From NCBI GenBank assembly GCA_022447225.1, contig JAKVAZ010000001.1, positions 248,001 through 312,000 on the forward strand: a stretch of 64,000 bases of DNA, in the 5' to 3' direction. This DNA is from Fuerstiella sp. GTDB lineage: Bacteria; Planctomycetota; Planctomycetia; Planctomycetales; Planctomycetaceae. This document shows, piece after piece, positions 18,212 to 27,994 of this stretch. Numbering within the stretch: the stretch's first letter is position 1; every line of letters starts with the position of its first letter. Below the pieces are notes generated by a model. The model worked only from the letters and a program-made list of their open reading frames with translations. It had not been told where the DNA came from and ran no database searches. Position numbers and translations under genes: made by a program.

Positions 18212-19171
18212 TCATGCTGATCGCAGCGACTGCTGGCTCAGTTCATTAAGGAATGCTGCATAGGCGCTGGTGATTCCATCGCGCAGACCGATTTTCGGGG
18301 ACCAGCCAGTGCTTTGAATGAGTCGAACATCCGAAAGCTTGCGGGGAGTACCGTCAGGTTTCGTTGTGTCAGTTGTGATGCTGCCGCGATAGCCAACGAT
18401 TTCTGCAACCAGCTCGGCAAGCTGTCGAATCGATATCTCCTGTCCGGTACCGATATTAACCAGATCGGGGGGATCGTTCAGTGACAAGAGGTGCAGAATC
18501 CCAGCTGCAATATCCGTGACGTGCAGGAATTCTCGCAAGGGTTTGCCGCTTCCCCAAATTGTGACCGAAGACGCACCGGTTTCCTTTGCCTGGTGAAATC
18601 TGCGAATCATTGCCGGCAGAACGTGACTGTTTTCAGGATGATAGTTGTCTCCGGGACCGTACAGATTCGTAGGCATCGCCGAGTGATACGTGACTCCGTA
18701 CTGCTCACGATAAAATTGACACATTTTCAGGCCCGCGATTTTGGCAATGGCGTAGGCTTCGTTCGTTGGTTCCAGTGCAGATGTGAGTAATGCTGTTTCG
18801 GGAATTGGCTGCGGCGCAATTCGAGGATAAACACAAGTGCTGCCGAGGAACAAAAATCGCTGTGTTCCACATTTCCAGGCCGCATGGATCGCATTTGTGG
18901 CCATCGCGACGTTTTGATAAATGAACTCCGCCGGTGCCGTGCTGTTCGCATGGATGCCACCAACACGGGACGCAGCGAAAATCACGATTTGCGGCTTGTT
19001 CTGCCGGAAAAAATCGTTGGTGTCCGACTGACAAATCAGATCAAGTTCCGAATGTGTAGCAACAATCGGATTTGTAAATCCGTCGGCTTTCAGCTGTCTC
19101 ACTACGGCTGAACCGACCATGCCCTGATGACCGGCAACGTAAATCCGCGATTGTTTTAATATCCGCGACAT
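18212..19171 (-). CDS. fcl: GDP-L-fucose synthase
   Basis: The enzyme (also called WcaG) epimerises and reduces GDP-4-keto-6-deoxy-mannose to GDP-L-fucose with NADPH. It is a 319-residue extended short-chain dehydrogenase. Visible elements are the NADP loop [16 protein letters not shown], the catalytic Ser in FLGSTCVYP, the YAIAK motif (Tyr-x-x-x-Lys), [28 protein letters not shown], and [21 protein letters not shown], all typical of Fcl. The partner GDP-mannose 4,6-dehydratase (gmd) is not in the window. It lies 490 bases downstream of the methyltransferase on the same strand, at the edge of the glycan island. Confidence 0.92.
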   Translation of the reverse strand: MSRILKQSRIYVAGHQGMVGSAVVRQLKADGFTNPIVATHSELDLICQSDTNDFFRQNKPQIVIFAASRVGGIHANSTAPAEFIYQNVAMATNAIHAAWKCGTQRFLFLGSTCVYPRIAPQPIPETALLTSALEPTNEAYAIAKIAGLKMCQFYREQYGVTYHSAMPTNLYGPGDNYHPENSHVLPAMIRRFHQAKETGASSVTIWGSGKPLREFLHVTDIAAGILHLLSLNDPPDLVNIGTGQEISIRQLAELVAEIVGYRGSITTDTTKPDGTPRKLSDVRLIQSTGWSPKIGLRDGITSAYAAFLNELSQQSLRSA

Positions 19172-19661
19172 TGGAAAATGGCCTCATCGGTGAACAACTC
19201 CGTCTGTCCGGAAATCATGTCGATCCGATTGCCTGAACGACGTCGAATTCAGCAGCGTTTCCCGTTTATGCCTGTCCAGGAGACATTGCAGATCACGATC
19301 GATGACTGAAGTTCCGGATTTGGACGCAATTGCACAATGCTTGGCAAAGATTTTCCGGGAAATTGTCGTACCAAACTTACAGTCAGATCACTCAGTATTT
19401 TCTCATACAGACCTGGTAAGGTCTACTGAGAATCTGACCACGCAGGAATACGGTATATCCCGCATCATGGTGTTTCCGTTGAAAGGATCCACCGTTCGTT
19501 TTTATGTACGTATCCCGGTGACTTGCTGTATCCGGGATACGGCCGGCTGATCAGTTGTGGCAGGGGACAGTCAGCCGGTGTACTCAGTAACTGTTACAGA
19601 CGTTGTCGACGCCTGCATTCGCAGCGGGCCTGGTCACGGGCGATCTTCCATGCAGAACGGT
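19172..19661. other. Gene-poor stretch upstream of fcl
   Basis: The 490 bases hold one 82-codon plus-strand frame (19302-19550) with no recognisable motif and a cysteine-rich odd tail. No other gene, repeat or terminator stands out. The fcl promoter is presumably here, but no element can be named. Confidence 0.4.
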
Positions 19662-20618
19662 TCAGGCTGCACGCGATCTGATTTGTGATTCGCTGCAGTG
19701 ATCAACCAGACGTTCGACAAATGCCCGGGCATGCAGATGTTCCTGGGCATAGGACGAAACTTTACGCACACGATCAATTATGTATCTGGACCGAAGGTGA
19801 TATGGCAGGAAATCGGTTCTGCGAAGATCCTGCAGTGTCCGTTGAGCATTCATCGGATCCGTCTTCAAAATGACACCGGACGTTTTCCGGAACAGCATCT
19901 GAAGGTTTGGGTCCTGATCATCGCCGAACCGCCCGTGAAGTCCGAATCCGCTACCCGCCCCACACTGCTGCAGTGTCGCAGGTACGAAATTGTGAATATG
20001 AGCATAATGAAAAAGTCGACGTCGCGAAGCAAACGGAGCCTGCAGATTGGGGCATTCAATATACAACAGGCCGCTTGGCTTTAGCAGTCTGGCAATGTGT
20101 CGCAGTGATTTTAACGGAGAACGAAGATGCTCAATCACATGAACCAGAAGAACAGCATCGAATTGCGGAGTCGCAGGCAGGTCATCCAGACTGCAGGTGT
20201 TAACACGAGCCTGCAGGCGTTCACGTGAATACGTGAGGAATTCTCCACCCGGATCGATCCCTTCTGCTCTGAAGCCTGCCTGCTCAAAGACTTTGACAGT
20301 ACAGCCGATTCCCGCACCGATTTCGAGGACCTTGCCACCTGCGGGTATCGCGGACGAAATTTGCCGGCAGATTCGTTCACCATTCAGCCAGGCACGCATC
20401 ACGCGCCGGGGCCCCGGAGTTTTTTCTCCGTTGTATTCCTGCCGATACGAACCGGAGTAGAACCTCGCCAGGTCACTGTCAGACGGAACGGTGGCGTGTC
20501 TGACCAGACCACAATTTGTGCAGATCACGGTATCCAGTGGGCGATTGTTGCGGTCGCAATCCGCGATCCGATCGAACGTGTTTTGATTACACAGGTCGCA
20601 TGGGGTTTCAGTCTTCAT
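19662..20618 (-). CDS. SAM-dependent methyltransferase with N-terminal zinc-ribbon-like motif
   Basis: The 318-residue protein begins with two CxxC pairs (CDLCNQNTF and ICTNCGLVRH), a small metal-binding module common in sugar C- or O-methyltransferases and in glycan-cluster methyltransferases. The Rossmann-type methyltransferase core follows: KVLEIGAGIGCTVKVFEQAG (motif I, SAM binding), EGIDPGGEF, FDAVLLVHVIEHLRSPLKSL and LKPSGLLYIECPN. The C-terminal ~90 residues are unassigned. It lies 35 bases downstream of the ABC exporter gene, in the same direction as the legionaminic acid operon, so it may modify the same glycan. The methylated substrate is unknown. Confidence 0.82.
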   Translation of the reverse strand: MKTETPCDLCNQNTFDRIADCDRNNRPLDTVICTNCGLVRHATVPSDSDLARFYSGSYRQEYNGEKTPGPRRVMRAWLNGERICRQISSAIPAGGKVLEIGAGIGCTVKVFEQAGFRAEGIDPGGEFLTYSRERLQARVNTCSLDDLPATPQFDAVLLVHVIEHLRSPLKSLRHIARLLKPSGLLYIECPNLQAPFASRRRLFHYAHIHNFVPATLQQCGAGSGFGLHGRFGDDQDPNLQMLFRKTSGVILKTDPMNAQRTLQDLRRTDFLPYHLRSRYIIDRVRKVSSYAQEHLHARAFVERLVDHCSESQIRSRAA

Positions 20619-20653
20619 CGCGCGTCCATGTCTTCACAGCTGAATGGCCGGTT

Positions 20654-22648
20654 TTATGCCGCTTCGCGAACGGTGGAGTCCGGCCGGGCCAGTCGGGAAT
20701 ACTCAGGGCAACTCTGAAAGAGTTCTTCGTGTGTTCCGTTTGCAATGATCTGCCCGCGATTCATCACAATGACCCGATCGATCATATTCAGAAAAGACTG
20801 ACTGATCACATGGGTGACGACGAACACCGTTCGGTTCTCGGAGTACTGTTTGAGGGCATTGTAGATCAGAACTTCACTTTCAGCGTCAATCGCTGATGTA
20901 GCCTCGTCAAGAATCAGAATCGACGGGGAACGCACGAACGCTCGTGCCAGCGCCAGACGCTGGCGCTGGCCACCTGAAAGTTTTTGTCCCCTGGCTCCTG
21001 CGAGGGTATGCATCCCCTCCGGAAGCAGAGAGATAAAATCCTCGGCGTGCGCTCTGCGAATTGCATCCTCAATCACAGACGGGTCCGCATCCGGGTTACC
21101 GTAACGAACATTGTCATAAATCGATTCATCGAACAGGATTGTATCCTGGGTCACAATGCCAATTTGTCGTCTTAGATCCCGCAGACTGATTTCGCGTATA
21201 TCAAGTCCATCGATACAGACCCGACCTTCGGTGGGATCGACAAGTCTTGGCAGCAGGCTCAACAGGGTGGATTTACCACATCCATTGCTGCCGACCACTG
21301 CAACAACTTCTCCATACGGAATCTCCAGATTGACGTTTTGCAGTGAATGCGAATCATCCGTCCCTTCAGTACCGACACCGCGATAACGGAAATACACATG
21401 CTCAAAGGAAATGCTTTTCGAATGTGACGGCAGCTGGACAGGAGACGGAGTATCCGGAATGGCTGTTTGCTGACCGGCAACCTCAAAAATTCGGTCGGCG
21501 GCGGCCAGAGATCGTTTAATCTGCGGGAATATGGCGGACAGTTTACGAACAGGGTCGAGGACTCCGGCAAGGAGTACGTAAAGTGTAATCAGTTGTGGAG
21601 CATCAAGTGCGGTCGACGCCAGTTTGACACCAAGAATCTGGTCCGTGTTGTTGAGAACCATGTACGCCCCGGGCAGGAGTACAGCCGTGAAGGCCAGGAT
21701 CGCCAGCAGTTCTGTCACGGGACGAATCAGTGCGCTGATTCTCACTACACGCATTGAGTTGTCAAAGTATTCGCGATTTGCCGTTCCCAGCTGACGTTCA
21801 TGATGGGACTTGCCGTCGTATGCCACGACCACCCGTGTTGAGTCAAACGTTTCGGTAAGATGCTGATAGATGCCGGTCATTGTTTGCAAGGTGTCGCGCG
21901 CTGCACTGCGGAGAATCCGGCCGGAGCGATAGAAAAGCACACCAATCAGCGGCATCACAAGAAGAGAGACGATTGTCAGTCGCCAGTTGAGGATCATTGC
22001 TGCTGCTATGCATCCAACAATTTTGAGGGGTTCACGTACGAGATGGATACAGAATAATCGCAGCCCGTGACTGAGCTCGGTGATGTCGTTAGTCAGCCGG
22101 GAAGTCAGAGTGGCTGTTCCGAGCGCGTTAAGAGACTGGTAATCAAGATCCAGTGCATTTCCGAACGCCGCTGCCCGGATGTCATTGGCAGTGGAGTAAA
22201 CCACCGAGCCGACCAGCAAATCCTGGACATAGGTGGCACAGCCCTTGAGTGTGATTGCGAGCACCAGGGCCACCATAATAGCCAGCATGGTCCTGTACCG
22301 ATCCTGTGGAATCCATGGCAGTACAGAATCCTTTAACCGCTGCTGAAACCATTTATCGTGTGCGGCGTCATTAAGTTTTCGCTGTAGTCGCGCACGTTCC
22401 GCCAGCTGATCTTCATCAAGACTGGCCAGTGATTTGGTGTATTTATTGATTTCCCCGGTCAGCTGGACAATTCTATCATCCACTGATGAATGCAGGCTTT
22501 TGTCACCAAACAATATCTTGATGGCCGGAAGTGTCGCAGACAGATTGGTCGACCAAAGCAGCGAAACCATCATTGCGCAGACAATGGACAATCCCAGCCG
22601 CCTGCGATACGGCCATATGAACCTTCCGATCAGATGAAGCTGTTGCAT
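20654..22648 (-). CDS. ABC exporter, MsbA-type (permease-ATPase fusion)
   Basis: The protein combines a six-helix type I exporter domain (roughly residues 1-385; LGLSIVCAMMVSLLWSTNL, YRTMLAIMVALVLAITL, LLAILAFTAVLLPGAYMVL) with an ATPase domain. The latter has Walker A GSNGCGKSTLL, Q-loop IVTQDTILFDES, signature LSGGQRQRLALARAF, Walker B SILILDEATSAID and the switch histidine in VVTHVIS. Half-transporters of this type flip lipid A, lipid-linked glycans or other lipids. The periplasmic side has a long charged insertion (about residues 65-110). The ATG at 22648 was chosen; a GTG at 22726 would add 26 residues. It follows legC by 266 bases and probably exports a lipid-linked product of the island. 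Confidence 0.88.
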   Translation of the reverse strand: MQQLHLIGRFIWPYRRRLGLSIVCAMMVSLLWSTNLSATLPAIKILFGDKSLHSSVDDRIVQLTGEINKYTKSLASLDEDQLAERARLQRKLNDAAHDKWFQQRLKDSVLPWIPQDRYRTMLAIMVALVLAITLKGCATYVQDLLVGSVVYSTANDIRAAAFGNALDLDYQSLNALGTATLTSRLTNDITELSHGLRLFCIHLVREPLKIVGCIAAAMILNWRLTIVSLLVMPLIGVLFYRSGRILRSAARDTLQTMTGIYQHLTETFDSTRVVVAYDGKSHHERQLGTANREYFDNSMRVVRISALIRPVTELLAILAFTAVLLPGAYMVLNNTDQILGVKLASTALDAPQLITLYVLLAGVLDPVRKLSAIFPQIKRSLAAADRIFEVAGQQTAIPDTPSPVQLPSHSKSISFEHVYFRYRGVGTEGTDDSHSLQNVNLEIPYGEVVAVVGSNGCGKSTLLSLLPRLVDPTEGRVCIDGLDIREISLRDLRRQIGIVTQDTILFDESIYDNVRYGNPDADPSVIEDAIRRAHAEDFISLLPEGMHTLAGARGQKLSGGQRQRLALARAFVRSPSILILDEATSAIDAESEVLIYNALKQYSENRTVFVVTHVISQSFLNMIDRVIVMNRGQIIANGTHEELFQSCPEYSRLARPDSTVREAA

Positions 22649-22914
22649 AGATTTAAAAAACTGGGGCGAACAGCGGACAACTGCCTTCGTAACTGCACGT
22701 CCCGCAGACACCAAGGTTTTCAGCACCAGGGTTTTCAGCGTTGCGCAACCGGTTACACACGGACTCGACTATTGCAGAACCAGCCGTCTGCCACAAGATG
22801 AGATTCGTGCAGGGTCTTCAGGATGGCGTCTCAAGGACCTGTTGCGGTGAGACTTCTGTCGGGATCGAACGGTCGACTTGGGCTTTGTCGGAGGGCGCGG
22901 GGCCTGATCGGTTG

Positions 22915-24129
22915 TTAACTGACGCCCGCCTGACGTTCCAGAATTGACATGACGGTCGCGCACACACGATCCTGGTCACTGCTCGTCAGGGATGCTGATG
23001 ACGGGAAGCTGAGTGCATTCTCAGCAATCCTGTCGGCAGCACCCGTCAGTACGTTTTGGCAGTCTGCGTATGGGCGGTTACGGTGCATCGGTCGCCACAG
23101 TCGTCTGGACTGGATTTGGTGATCGTGCAAATGTGTTCGGAGATCTTTCGCCGTGAATTCCGGGTTACCCGGATCAATGAAAGCGGTTGACAGCCAGCAG
23201 GTTGAAAGTGCCTGGACGGACTCAGTGTGCCATTGCCAGCCGGGGATGTTCAGTGCGGACCGATAGGTCGAAGCAATTGACCGCTTCTTCGCAATAACCG
23301 AATCGATACATTCCAGCTGGGCGGCACCGATTGCCGCCGCCACGTTGGACATGCGGTAATTATAGCCCGTTTCTTCGTGTTCATACTCAACGGGATCCGA
23401 GCGAGCCTGCGTGGTCAGGTACCTCGCTCGATCCGCAATCGCTGCCTGGTTTGTCACAATCATCCCCCCGGCACCGGCTGTGATTGTTTTGTTCCCGTTG
23501 AAGCTGAAGCATGTGACGTCACCGAAGCCACCAATTTTTCGGTTGTAATACTCCGCACCCAGTGATTCAGCGGCATCTTCAATGATGGCCAGGTCGAATT
23601 TTCGGGCGATTGCTGTTAAATCGTTTAATTCTGCGGGATGCCCCAGAATATGCACCGGCATGATGGCCCGAACTCGACGTCCGGTCACCCGGTTTCGCAG
23701 TGAGCCACTGGACACTGTACATTGTCTGGTCAGAAAATTGTGGACCAGTGCCGGGTCCATTTGCCAGTAAGTGGGTTCTGCATCGATCAGAACCGGACAG
23801 GCTCCTGTGTATTGAATGGCATTGACGGACGCAATAAATGTCAGCGTTGATACCAGGACCTCGTCCTCGGGTTCGATTCCCACAGCAAGTAGCGCTGTAT
23901 GCAGCGCGGACGTTCCATTGATGGTTGCGACAGCATGGGATGTGTCTGTGTAGCGGGCGATGTCCGATTCAAACCTGTCGACGAACGGACCCGCTGATGA
24001 GACCCAGCCTGTATCCAGACATTCACGGACATATTCCCATTCTTTGCCGTGAAGGTATGGTTCGCTGAGCGGAATAAAGGGGCCGGTTGCGGAGACCACG
24101 TCTTTCGCAGTATTAGATTGAATAGGCAT
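22915..24129 (-). CDS. legC: LegC-type aminotransferase
   Basis: LegC is a PLP-dependent sugar aminotransferase of the DegT/DnrJ/EryC1/StrS family. In legionaminic acid synthesis it converts the 4-keto-6-deoxy sugar nucleotide made by LegB to the 4-amino sugar. Seen here are the family opening IPLSEPYLHGKEWEYVRECL, GWVSSAGPFVDRFE, IEDAAESLGAEY (PLP-ring Asp), and CFSFNGNKTITAGAGGM, with the Schiff-base lysine in GNK. The GNKTIT form and the length of about 404 residues are typical of LegC. The ATG at 24129 overlaps legB by 17 bases; an ATG at 24156 is the alternative. The overlap indicates translational coupling within the legionaminic acid operon. Confidence 0.9.
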   Translation of the reverse strand: MPIQSNTAKDVVSATGPFIPLSEPYLHGKEWEYVRECLDTGWVSSAGPFVDRFESDIARYTDTSHAVATINGTSALHTALLAVGIEPEDEVLVSTLTFIASVNAIQYTGACPVLIDAEPTYWQMDPALVHNFLTRQCTVSSGSLRNRVTGRRVRAIMPVHILGHPAELNDLTAIARKFDLAIIEDAAESLGAEYYNRKIGGFGDVTCFSFNGNKTITAGAGGMIVTNQAAIADRARYLTTQARSDPVEYEHEETGYNYRMSNVAAAIGAAQLECIDSVIAKKRSIASTYRSALNIPGWQWHTESVQALSTCWLSTAFIDPGNPEFTAKDLRTHLHDHQIQSRRLWRPMHRNRPYADCQNVLTGAADRIAENALSFPSSASLTSSDQDRVCATVMSILERQAGVS

Positions 24130-25102
24130 CGTGTCGGTATCTGGAAAGGTTTTCACGGAACCAGTCGATCGTTAGCTCCAGTCCTTCTTCCAGTGTGAAT
24201 AGTGGTTGCCAGCCAATCAGTTCTTTTGCAAGTGTGTTGTCGGCAAGCAGGCGTTCGACTTCACTTTTTTCAGGCCGAATCCGCTGGGCATCGCATTCAA
24301 TACTGATCCGGCGGCCAACAATCCGCACGATCGTTTCGGCAAGATCACCAATACTGATTTCTCTTCCGGACCCGATGTTTACCGTGCGTCCGACGGTTTC
24401 GGGCGATTCAGCTGCGCGGATGAAACCGTGGACCGTGTTGGCCACATAGTTGAGGTCTCGTGTGGGTGTCAGGCTGCCAAGTCGGATGGTTTTAGTGTCT
24501 GGCTGCAGACATTGTGTGATGATAGTGGGCAGGACGGCCCGAGTGGACTGTCGCGGTCCGAAGGTATTGAACGGTCGGACCGTGGTGACAGGCGTATCAA
24601 ATGAGCGGTAGTAAGATTCGGCCAGTTTGTCAGCACCGATCTTACTGGCCGAATAAGGTGACTGTCCCTGCAGCGAATGCGTTTCCGAGATCGGTACTTC
24701 CAACGCGGTACCGTAAACTTCACTGGTGGAAGTGTGAATCACGCGTTGAGTGTTGAGCGTTCGGGCGGCTTCGAGAACGTTGAGTGTGCCGGCAACATTT
24801 GTCTGGATGTAGGACGCCGGCGCGACGTACGAGTAAGGAATGGCAATGAGTGCGGCCAGATGGAAGACGGTATCGCATCCTTTCATTGCGTCCAGGACGG
24901 CCCCGGCATCTCTGACATCACGCGCAACAACGTCCATCTGTGGTCGCAGAGAAGACTCATTTAGCCAGCCCGCACTTCCGCCGGAATTGTAGTGCACCAT
25001 TGCACGAACCCGGGCACCGGATTCGGTGAGCCGTTCCGCCAGATGGCTGCCGATGAATCCACCGGCTCCGGTAACAAGGACCGTCTTTCCTGTCCAGTTC
25101 AT
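24113..25102 (-). CDS. legB: LegB-type NAD-dependent sugar nucleotide 4,6-dehydratase
   Basis: This 329-residue extended short-chain dehydrogenase removes water from a (GDP/UDP)-N-acetylglucosamine to give the 4-keto-6-deoxy intermediate, the first committed step of legionaminic acid synthesis. The NAD loop is VTGAGGFIGSHLAERL. The active site shows STSEVYG (Thr/Ser-Asp/Glu region) and YSASKIGADK (Tyr-x-x-x-Lys). RPFNTFGPRQSTRAVLPTII is characteristic of LegB and related dehydratases. The ATG at 25102 overlaps the stop codon of the preceding nucleotidyltransferase gene as ATGA, which supports this start over the GTG at 25111. Confidence 0.9.
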   Translation of the reverse strand: MNWTGKTVLVTGAGGFIGSHLAERLTESGARVRAMVHYNSGGSAGWLNESSLRPQMDVVARDVRDAGAVLDAMKGCDTVFHLAALIAIPYSYVAPASYIQTNVAGTLNVLEAARTLNTQRVIHTSTSEVYGTALEVPISETHSLQGQSPYSASKIGADKLAESYYRSFDTPVTTVRPFNTFGPRQSTRAVLPTIITQCLQPDTKTIRLGSLTPTRDLNYVANTVHGFIRAAESPETVGRTVNIGSGREISIGDLAETIVRIVGRRISIECDAQRIRPEKSEVERLLADNTLAKELIGWQPLFTLEEGLELTIDWFRENLSRYRHDAYSI

Positions 25103-26157
25103 GCGGCCCACCGTTGTTGTGTGGCATCCTCCTGCGCCTGTCGGAAGTCGTCATGCTGACCAATATCCAGCCAGTATTCCGTAATCGGAAATCCAACAAC
25201 TGTCTCGTCAGCCTGCAACAGGGCGTCGATGAGGTCCGTCATATCGTAACGACCGCTCTTTGGTATGTAGCGACAAGCGAATGGCTCAAGTTTGTAGATT
25301 CCTGCATTGACCTGAAAATGGAACCTTGGTTTTTCCCGCAGGCTGTGAACGACGCCGTCTGTGGATTCGACGACACCGTATGGAACCTGAACGTCGTACT
25401 GTCTTACCGCAACTGTCAGTGCCGCCTTGTGTTCCTGATGAAACCTTGAAAGCGAACCAAAATCAACATGGGTGAGAATATCGCCATTAATAACCAGCAG
25501 TGGTTCGTCGATATGGTTCAGCAGTCGCAGAGCACCGGCGGTTCCCATCGGAATTTCCTCTGTGACGTAATTGATATCAACGCCAAACTGATGTCCGTCA
25601 CCAAAATGACCGGTGATCTTTTCCGGCAGGTAGTGAGTCGTGACATGGATTCGACTGATGCCGGCCCGCTGGAGATTTTCGATCGTACGCTGCATCAGCG
25701 GTTTGCCTCCAATCTGCAGCATGGGTTTGGGAGTGCTGTCCGTCAGTGGTCTGAGCCTTGTGCCGAATCCTCCCGCCATAATTACGGCCTGCATGGGCAG
25801 TTGGTCTGTCACAAATCCGGTTGCCTGTGCCAGGTCGGCCACAGTACCGTCGTCGTTCAACAGCGGAAGGTGGCGAATTCCCCTGTTCCGCATGATCCAC
25901 TGTTGTTTCTCGGCGGGGGTGTCTGCCGGTGCCGTGATTGAGGGTTGTTCATTGGGCGGCATTTCCTGCAGGGTCGTGCTGAGATCGAATCCTGCCAGTA
26001 TCCCGCGTCGCAGATCCCCGTCGGTGATTGTGCGCAGGAAGACCCCGGCCGAATCAACCAGCAAAGCGATACCGATTCCACCGCGATCGATAAGGCTCAT
26101 GATTTCCCGGAACGAGTAATCATCTGTAGCACACAGCGTTTTGATGTCGTTACTCAT
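25099..26157 (-). CDS. ptmE: PtmE-like nucleotidyltransferase with N-terminal CBS pair
   Basis: Two CBS motifs (about residues 5-115, IALLVDSAGVFLRTITDGDLRRGIL and GIRHLPLLNDDG) precede a sugar-nucleotidyltransferase domain with AVIMAGGFGTRLRPLTDSTPKP, the signature loop for nucleotide transfer to sugar-1-phosphates. It continues with EEIPMGTAGALRLL, LVINGDILTHVDF and a closing YWLDIGQHDDFRQA. This CBS-plus-transferase layout is that of Campylobacter PtmE, the glucosamine-1-phosphate guanylyltransferase that feeds the GDP-linked legionaminic acid route. Its position between legH and legB supports that role. Start and stop codons overlap both neighbours (8 bases and ATGA). Specificity for GTP is inferred from architecture and context only. 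Confidence 0.82.
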   Translation of the reverse strand: MSNDIKTLCATDDYSFREIMSLIDRGGIGIALLVDSAGVFLRTITDGDLRRGILAGFDLSTTLQEMPPNEQPSITAPADTPAEKQQWIMRNRGIRHLPLLNDDGTVADLAQATGFVTDQLPMQAVIMAGGFGTRLRPLTDSTPKPMLQIGGKPLMQRTIENLQRAGISRIHVTTHYLPEKITGHFGDGHQFGVDINYVTEEIPMGTAGALRLLNHIDEPLLVINGDILTHVDFGSLSRFHQEHKAALTVAVRQYDVQVPYGVVESTDGVVHSLREKPRFHFQVNAGIYKLEPFACRYIPKSGRYDMTDLIDALLQADETVVGFPITEYWLDIGQHDDFRQAQEDATQQRWAA

Positions 26158-26809
26158 GAATCTGTTTTTTTATCCGACGAGCGGGAACACCGACAAAGAC
26201 CGAATCGTCAGGGACATCTGTGACCACGACAGCTCCGGCTCCAATGACAGCACGACTGCCGATTGTCAGATTCTCCAATACAGTGGCTCCTATGCCAATA
26301 TGGGTTTCGGGACCGACGTGGACACCGCCGCCAACGCAGGCCTGTGGTGCGATATGGGTATGTTCTCCTACGATGCAGTCGTGTTCGACGACTGCTGCAG
26401 TATTGATGATGACATTTCGGTGAATGACGGCGTCCGTATTGACGACACATCGTGCCAGCAACTGGCAGCCTGCGGCAACTTTTGCCGATGAAGAACATTC
26501 AGACGACGGATGATGAACAGTCCACGGCCGCAGACCGGTACCGGACGCCTGATTAAAAAGTGATTTTCTGAGTTGAAATTTTCGCACTCCGCCAATTGCG
26601 ATAACAAACGAATCACATTTACCGGTATTGACAAGACCCTGAAGCAGGTCATCGCCACCCGGTACAGCAACTCCTCCGACTTTCCGGTTCCACAACGAAC
26701 GATCATTATCCAGCACTCCACACAATTCGGGTGGATCAGCTGCTGCACTGATCGCTTCGATCAGCACTCTGGCCTGTGCGCCTCCTCCGATGATGATTAC
26801 ACGACTCAT
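26150..26809 (-). CDS. legH: NeuD/PglD/LegH-type sugar acetyltransferase
   Basis: The 219-residue protein has an N-terminal Rossmann-like PglD_N domain (VIIIGGGAQARVLIEAIS) followed by a left-handed beta-helix of hexapeptide repeats (CVVNTDAVIHRNVIINTAA, GPETHIGIGATVLENLTIG, GAGAVVVTDVPDDSVFVGVP). His in VVEHDCIVGEH corresponds to the catalytic base region. Such enzymes transfer acetyl from acetyl-CoA to a 4-amino-4,6-dideoxy sugar nucleotide, the LegH step after LegC. Position inside the operon, overlapping the PtmE-like gene by 8 bases, supports this. Confidence 0.88.
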   Translation of the reverse strand: MSRVIIIGGGAQARVLIEAISAAADPPELCGVLDNDRSLWNRKVGGVAVPGGDDLLQGLVNTGKCDSFVIAIGGVRKFQLRKSLFNQASGTGLRPWTVHHPSSECSSSAKVAAGCQLLARCVVNTDAVIHRNVIINTAAVVEHDCIVGEHTHIAPQACVGGGVHVGPETHIGIGATVLENLTIGSRAVIGAGAVVVTDVPDDSVFVGVPARRIKKQIHE

Positions 26810-26812
26810 TGA

Positions 26813-27994
26813 TTACGCCGCCGCATTTCCTGATGCTGCAGCGGGCAGATCATGGAAACGCTTCAGTTTTAATGCGTCGTCCATTTCGACACTGGCCAGA
26901 CGTGCTGCGATGATTTCTCCTGCGTTGCCACTCCCGTAGATGTTTTGAGCCCGTTCCGAACGCAATTTAAAGTCCGGTGAACGCGCTTTGGCGATGCCGT
27001 CAAGGATCTCCTGACGCACACAATCAACATCAATGACATTTTCTGATCGTGGACGTCCGGACTGGCGTGGACCGATATTCACGACAGGAAGTCCGAACAT
27101 TGCAGCCTCGATGATTCCGCTGGATGAATTTCCGACCATCACACACGCGTCACGCATCAGACTGAAATATTTCTGCGTGCCAAAGTTGCTGATCAGACGC
27201 ACATTGGCATGTTCCTGTTCGAATCGTTCCAGTTGTTCTGAGATCACCGACTGTCCGGGGTCTGCATTCGGACGAGTGATCACGATCGGAAGGGTCAGTT
27301 CTGACAGGACAGAAACCAAAATTTCGACTTGATGTAACGTGTCCTGCTGCTGGAGAGTGACCGGATGGTAAGTCACAATCAGTGGATTCTGACACGGATC
27401 AATATCCAGCTCTGCAGCTAGTTTTTCGCGACTGATCAGTCTGATTAGTTTCAGATTGTCGATCGCGGGCGCTCCGGAGATCGTTACCCGCCACGGTTCT
27501 TCACCCAGCTGGATGATTCGATTCGCGTGCTCGTGCGTTGATGCAAAATGTAAATGGCTGTACTTGGTAATTGAATGTCGAAAAGCATCGTCGATCGCGC
27601 CGTGTGTTACCTCGCCACCGTGGATATGAGCGATCGGAATTCCCATAGGTACAGCTGCAAGTGCTGCCGCCAGCATTTCAAAGCGATCACCCAGAAGCAG
27701 TATGATGTCCGGATTGAGACGTTCCCAGGTATCAGCAAAACCAATGGTTCCAAGGCCAATTGATTTTGCTGTTCCTACCGGGTGATCACTTCCCAGCAGC
27801 ATGTCCACTGTCTCGGTGACACTGAAACCATCACTGCGGATTTCGTCAATCGTACGTCCGTCCCGACGGCACAGATGCGCACCCGACACTACCAGACTCA
27901 GATTCAGTCGAGGATCCTGGAGTATCCGCGTCAACACCGGACGGTAGATGCCCCAGTCAGACCGTCCAACCGTCACTGCGGTCACCGACCTCAT
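26813..27994 (-). CDS. legG: Hydrolysing sugar-nucleotide 2-epimerase (NeuC/LegG)
   Basis: LegG/NeuC enzymes invert C2 of the diacetamido sugar and release the nucleotide, giving free 2,4-diacetamido-2,4,6-trideoxymannose. This 393-residue GT-B-fold protein shows TVGRSDWGIYRPVL, LLGDRFEMLAAALAAVPMGIPIAHIHGGEVTHGAIDDAFRHSITK, VTYHPVTLQQQ, and MVGNSSSGIIEAAMFGLPVVNIGPRQSGR (shown here only as landmarks). The GDRFE and HIHGGE motifs carry the catalytic acidic residues of the family. It overlaps legI as ATGA and precedes legH by three bases. NeuC for sialic acid is the main alternative, but the legB/legC neighbours favour LegG. Confidence 0.9.
   Translation of the reverse strand: MRSVTAVTVGRSDWGIYRPVLTRILQDPRLNLSLVVSGAHLCRRDGRTIDEIRSDGFSVTETVDMLLGSDHPVGTAKSIGLGTIGFADTWERLNPDIILLLGDRFEMLAAALAAVPMGIPIAHIHGGEVTHGAIDDAFRHSITKYSHLHFASTHEHANRIIQLGEEPWRVTISGAPAIDNLKLIRLISREKLAAELDIDPCQNPLIVTYHPVTLQQQDTLHQVEILVSVLSELTLPIVITRPNADPGQSVISEQLERFEQEHANVRLISNFGTQKYFSLMRDACVMVGNSSSGIIEAAMFGLPVVNIGPRQSGRPRSENVIDVDCVRQEILDGIAKARSPDFKLRSERAQNIYGSGNAGEIIAARLASVEMDDALKLKRFHDLPAAASGNAAA

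Noticed and set aside
17973-18263. 96-codon frame before fcl
   Set aside because: Overlaps the 3' end of fcl on the opposite strand and shows no recognisable feature.
19302-19550. 82-codon frame between fcl and the methyltransferase
   Set aside because: No motif, no ribosome-binding site, odd cysteine-rich end.
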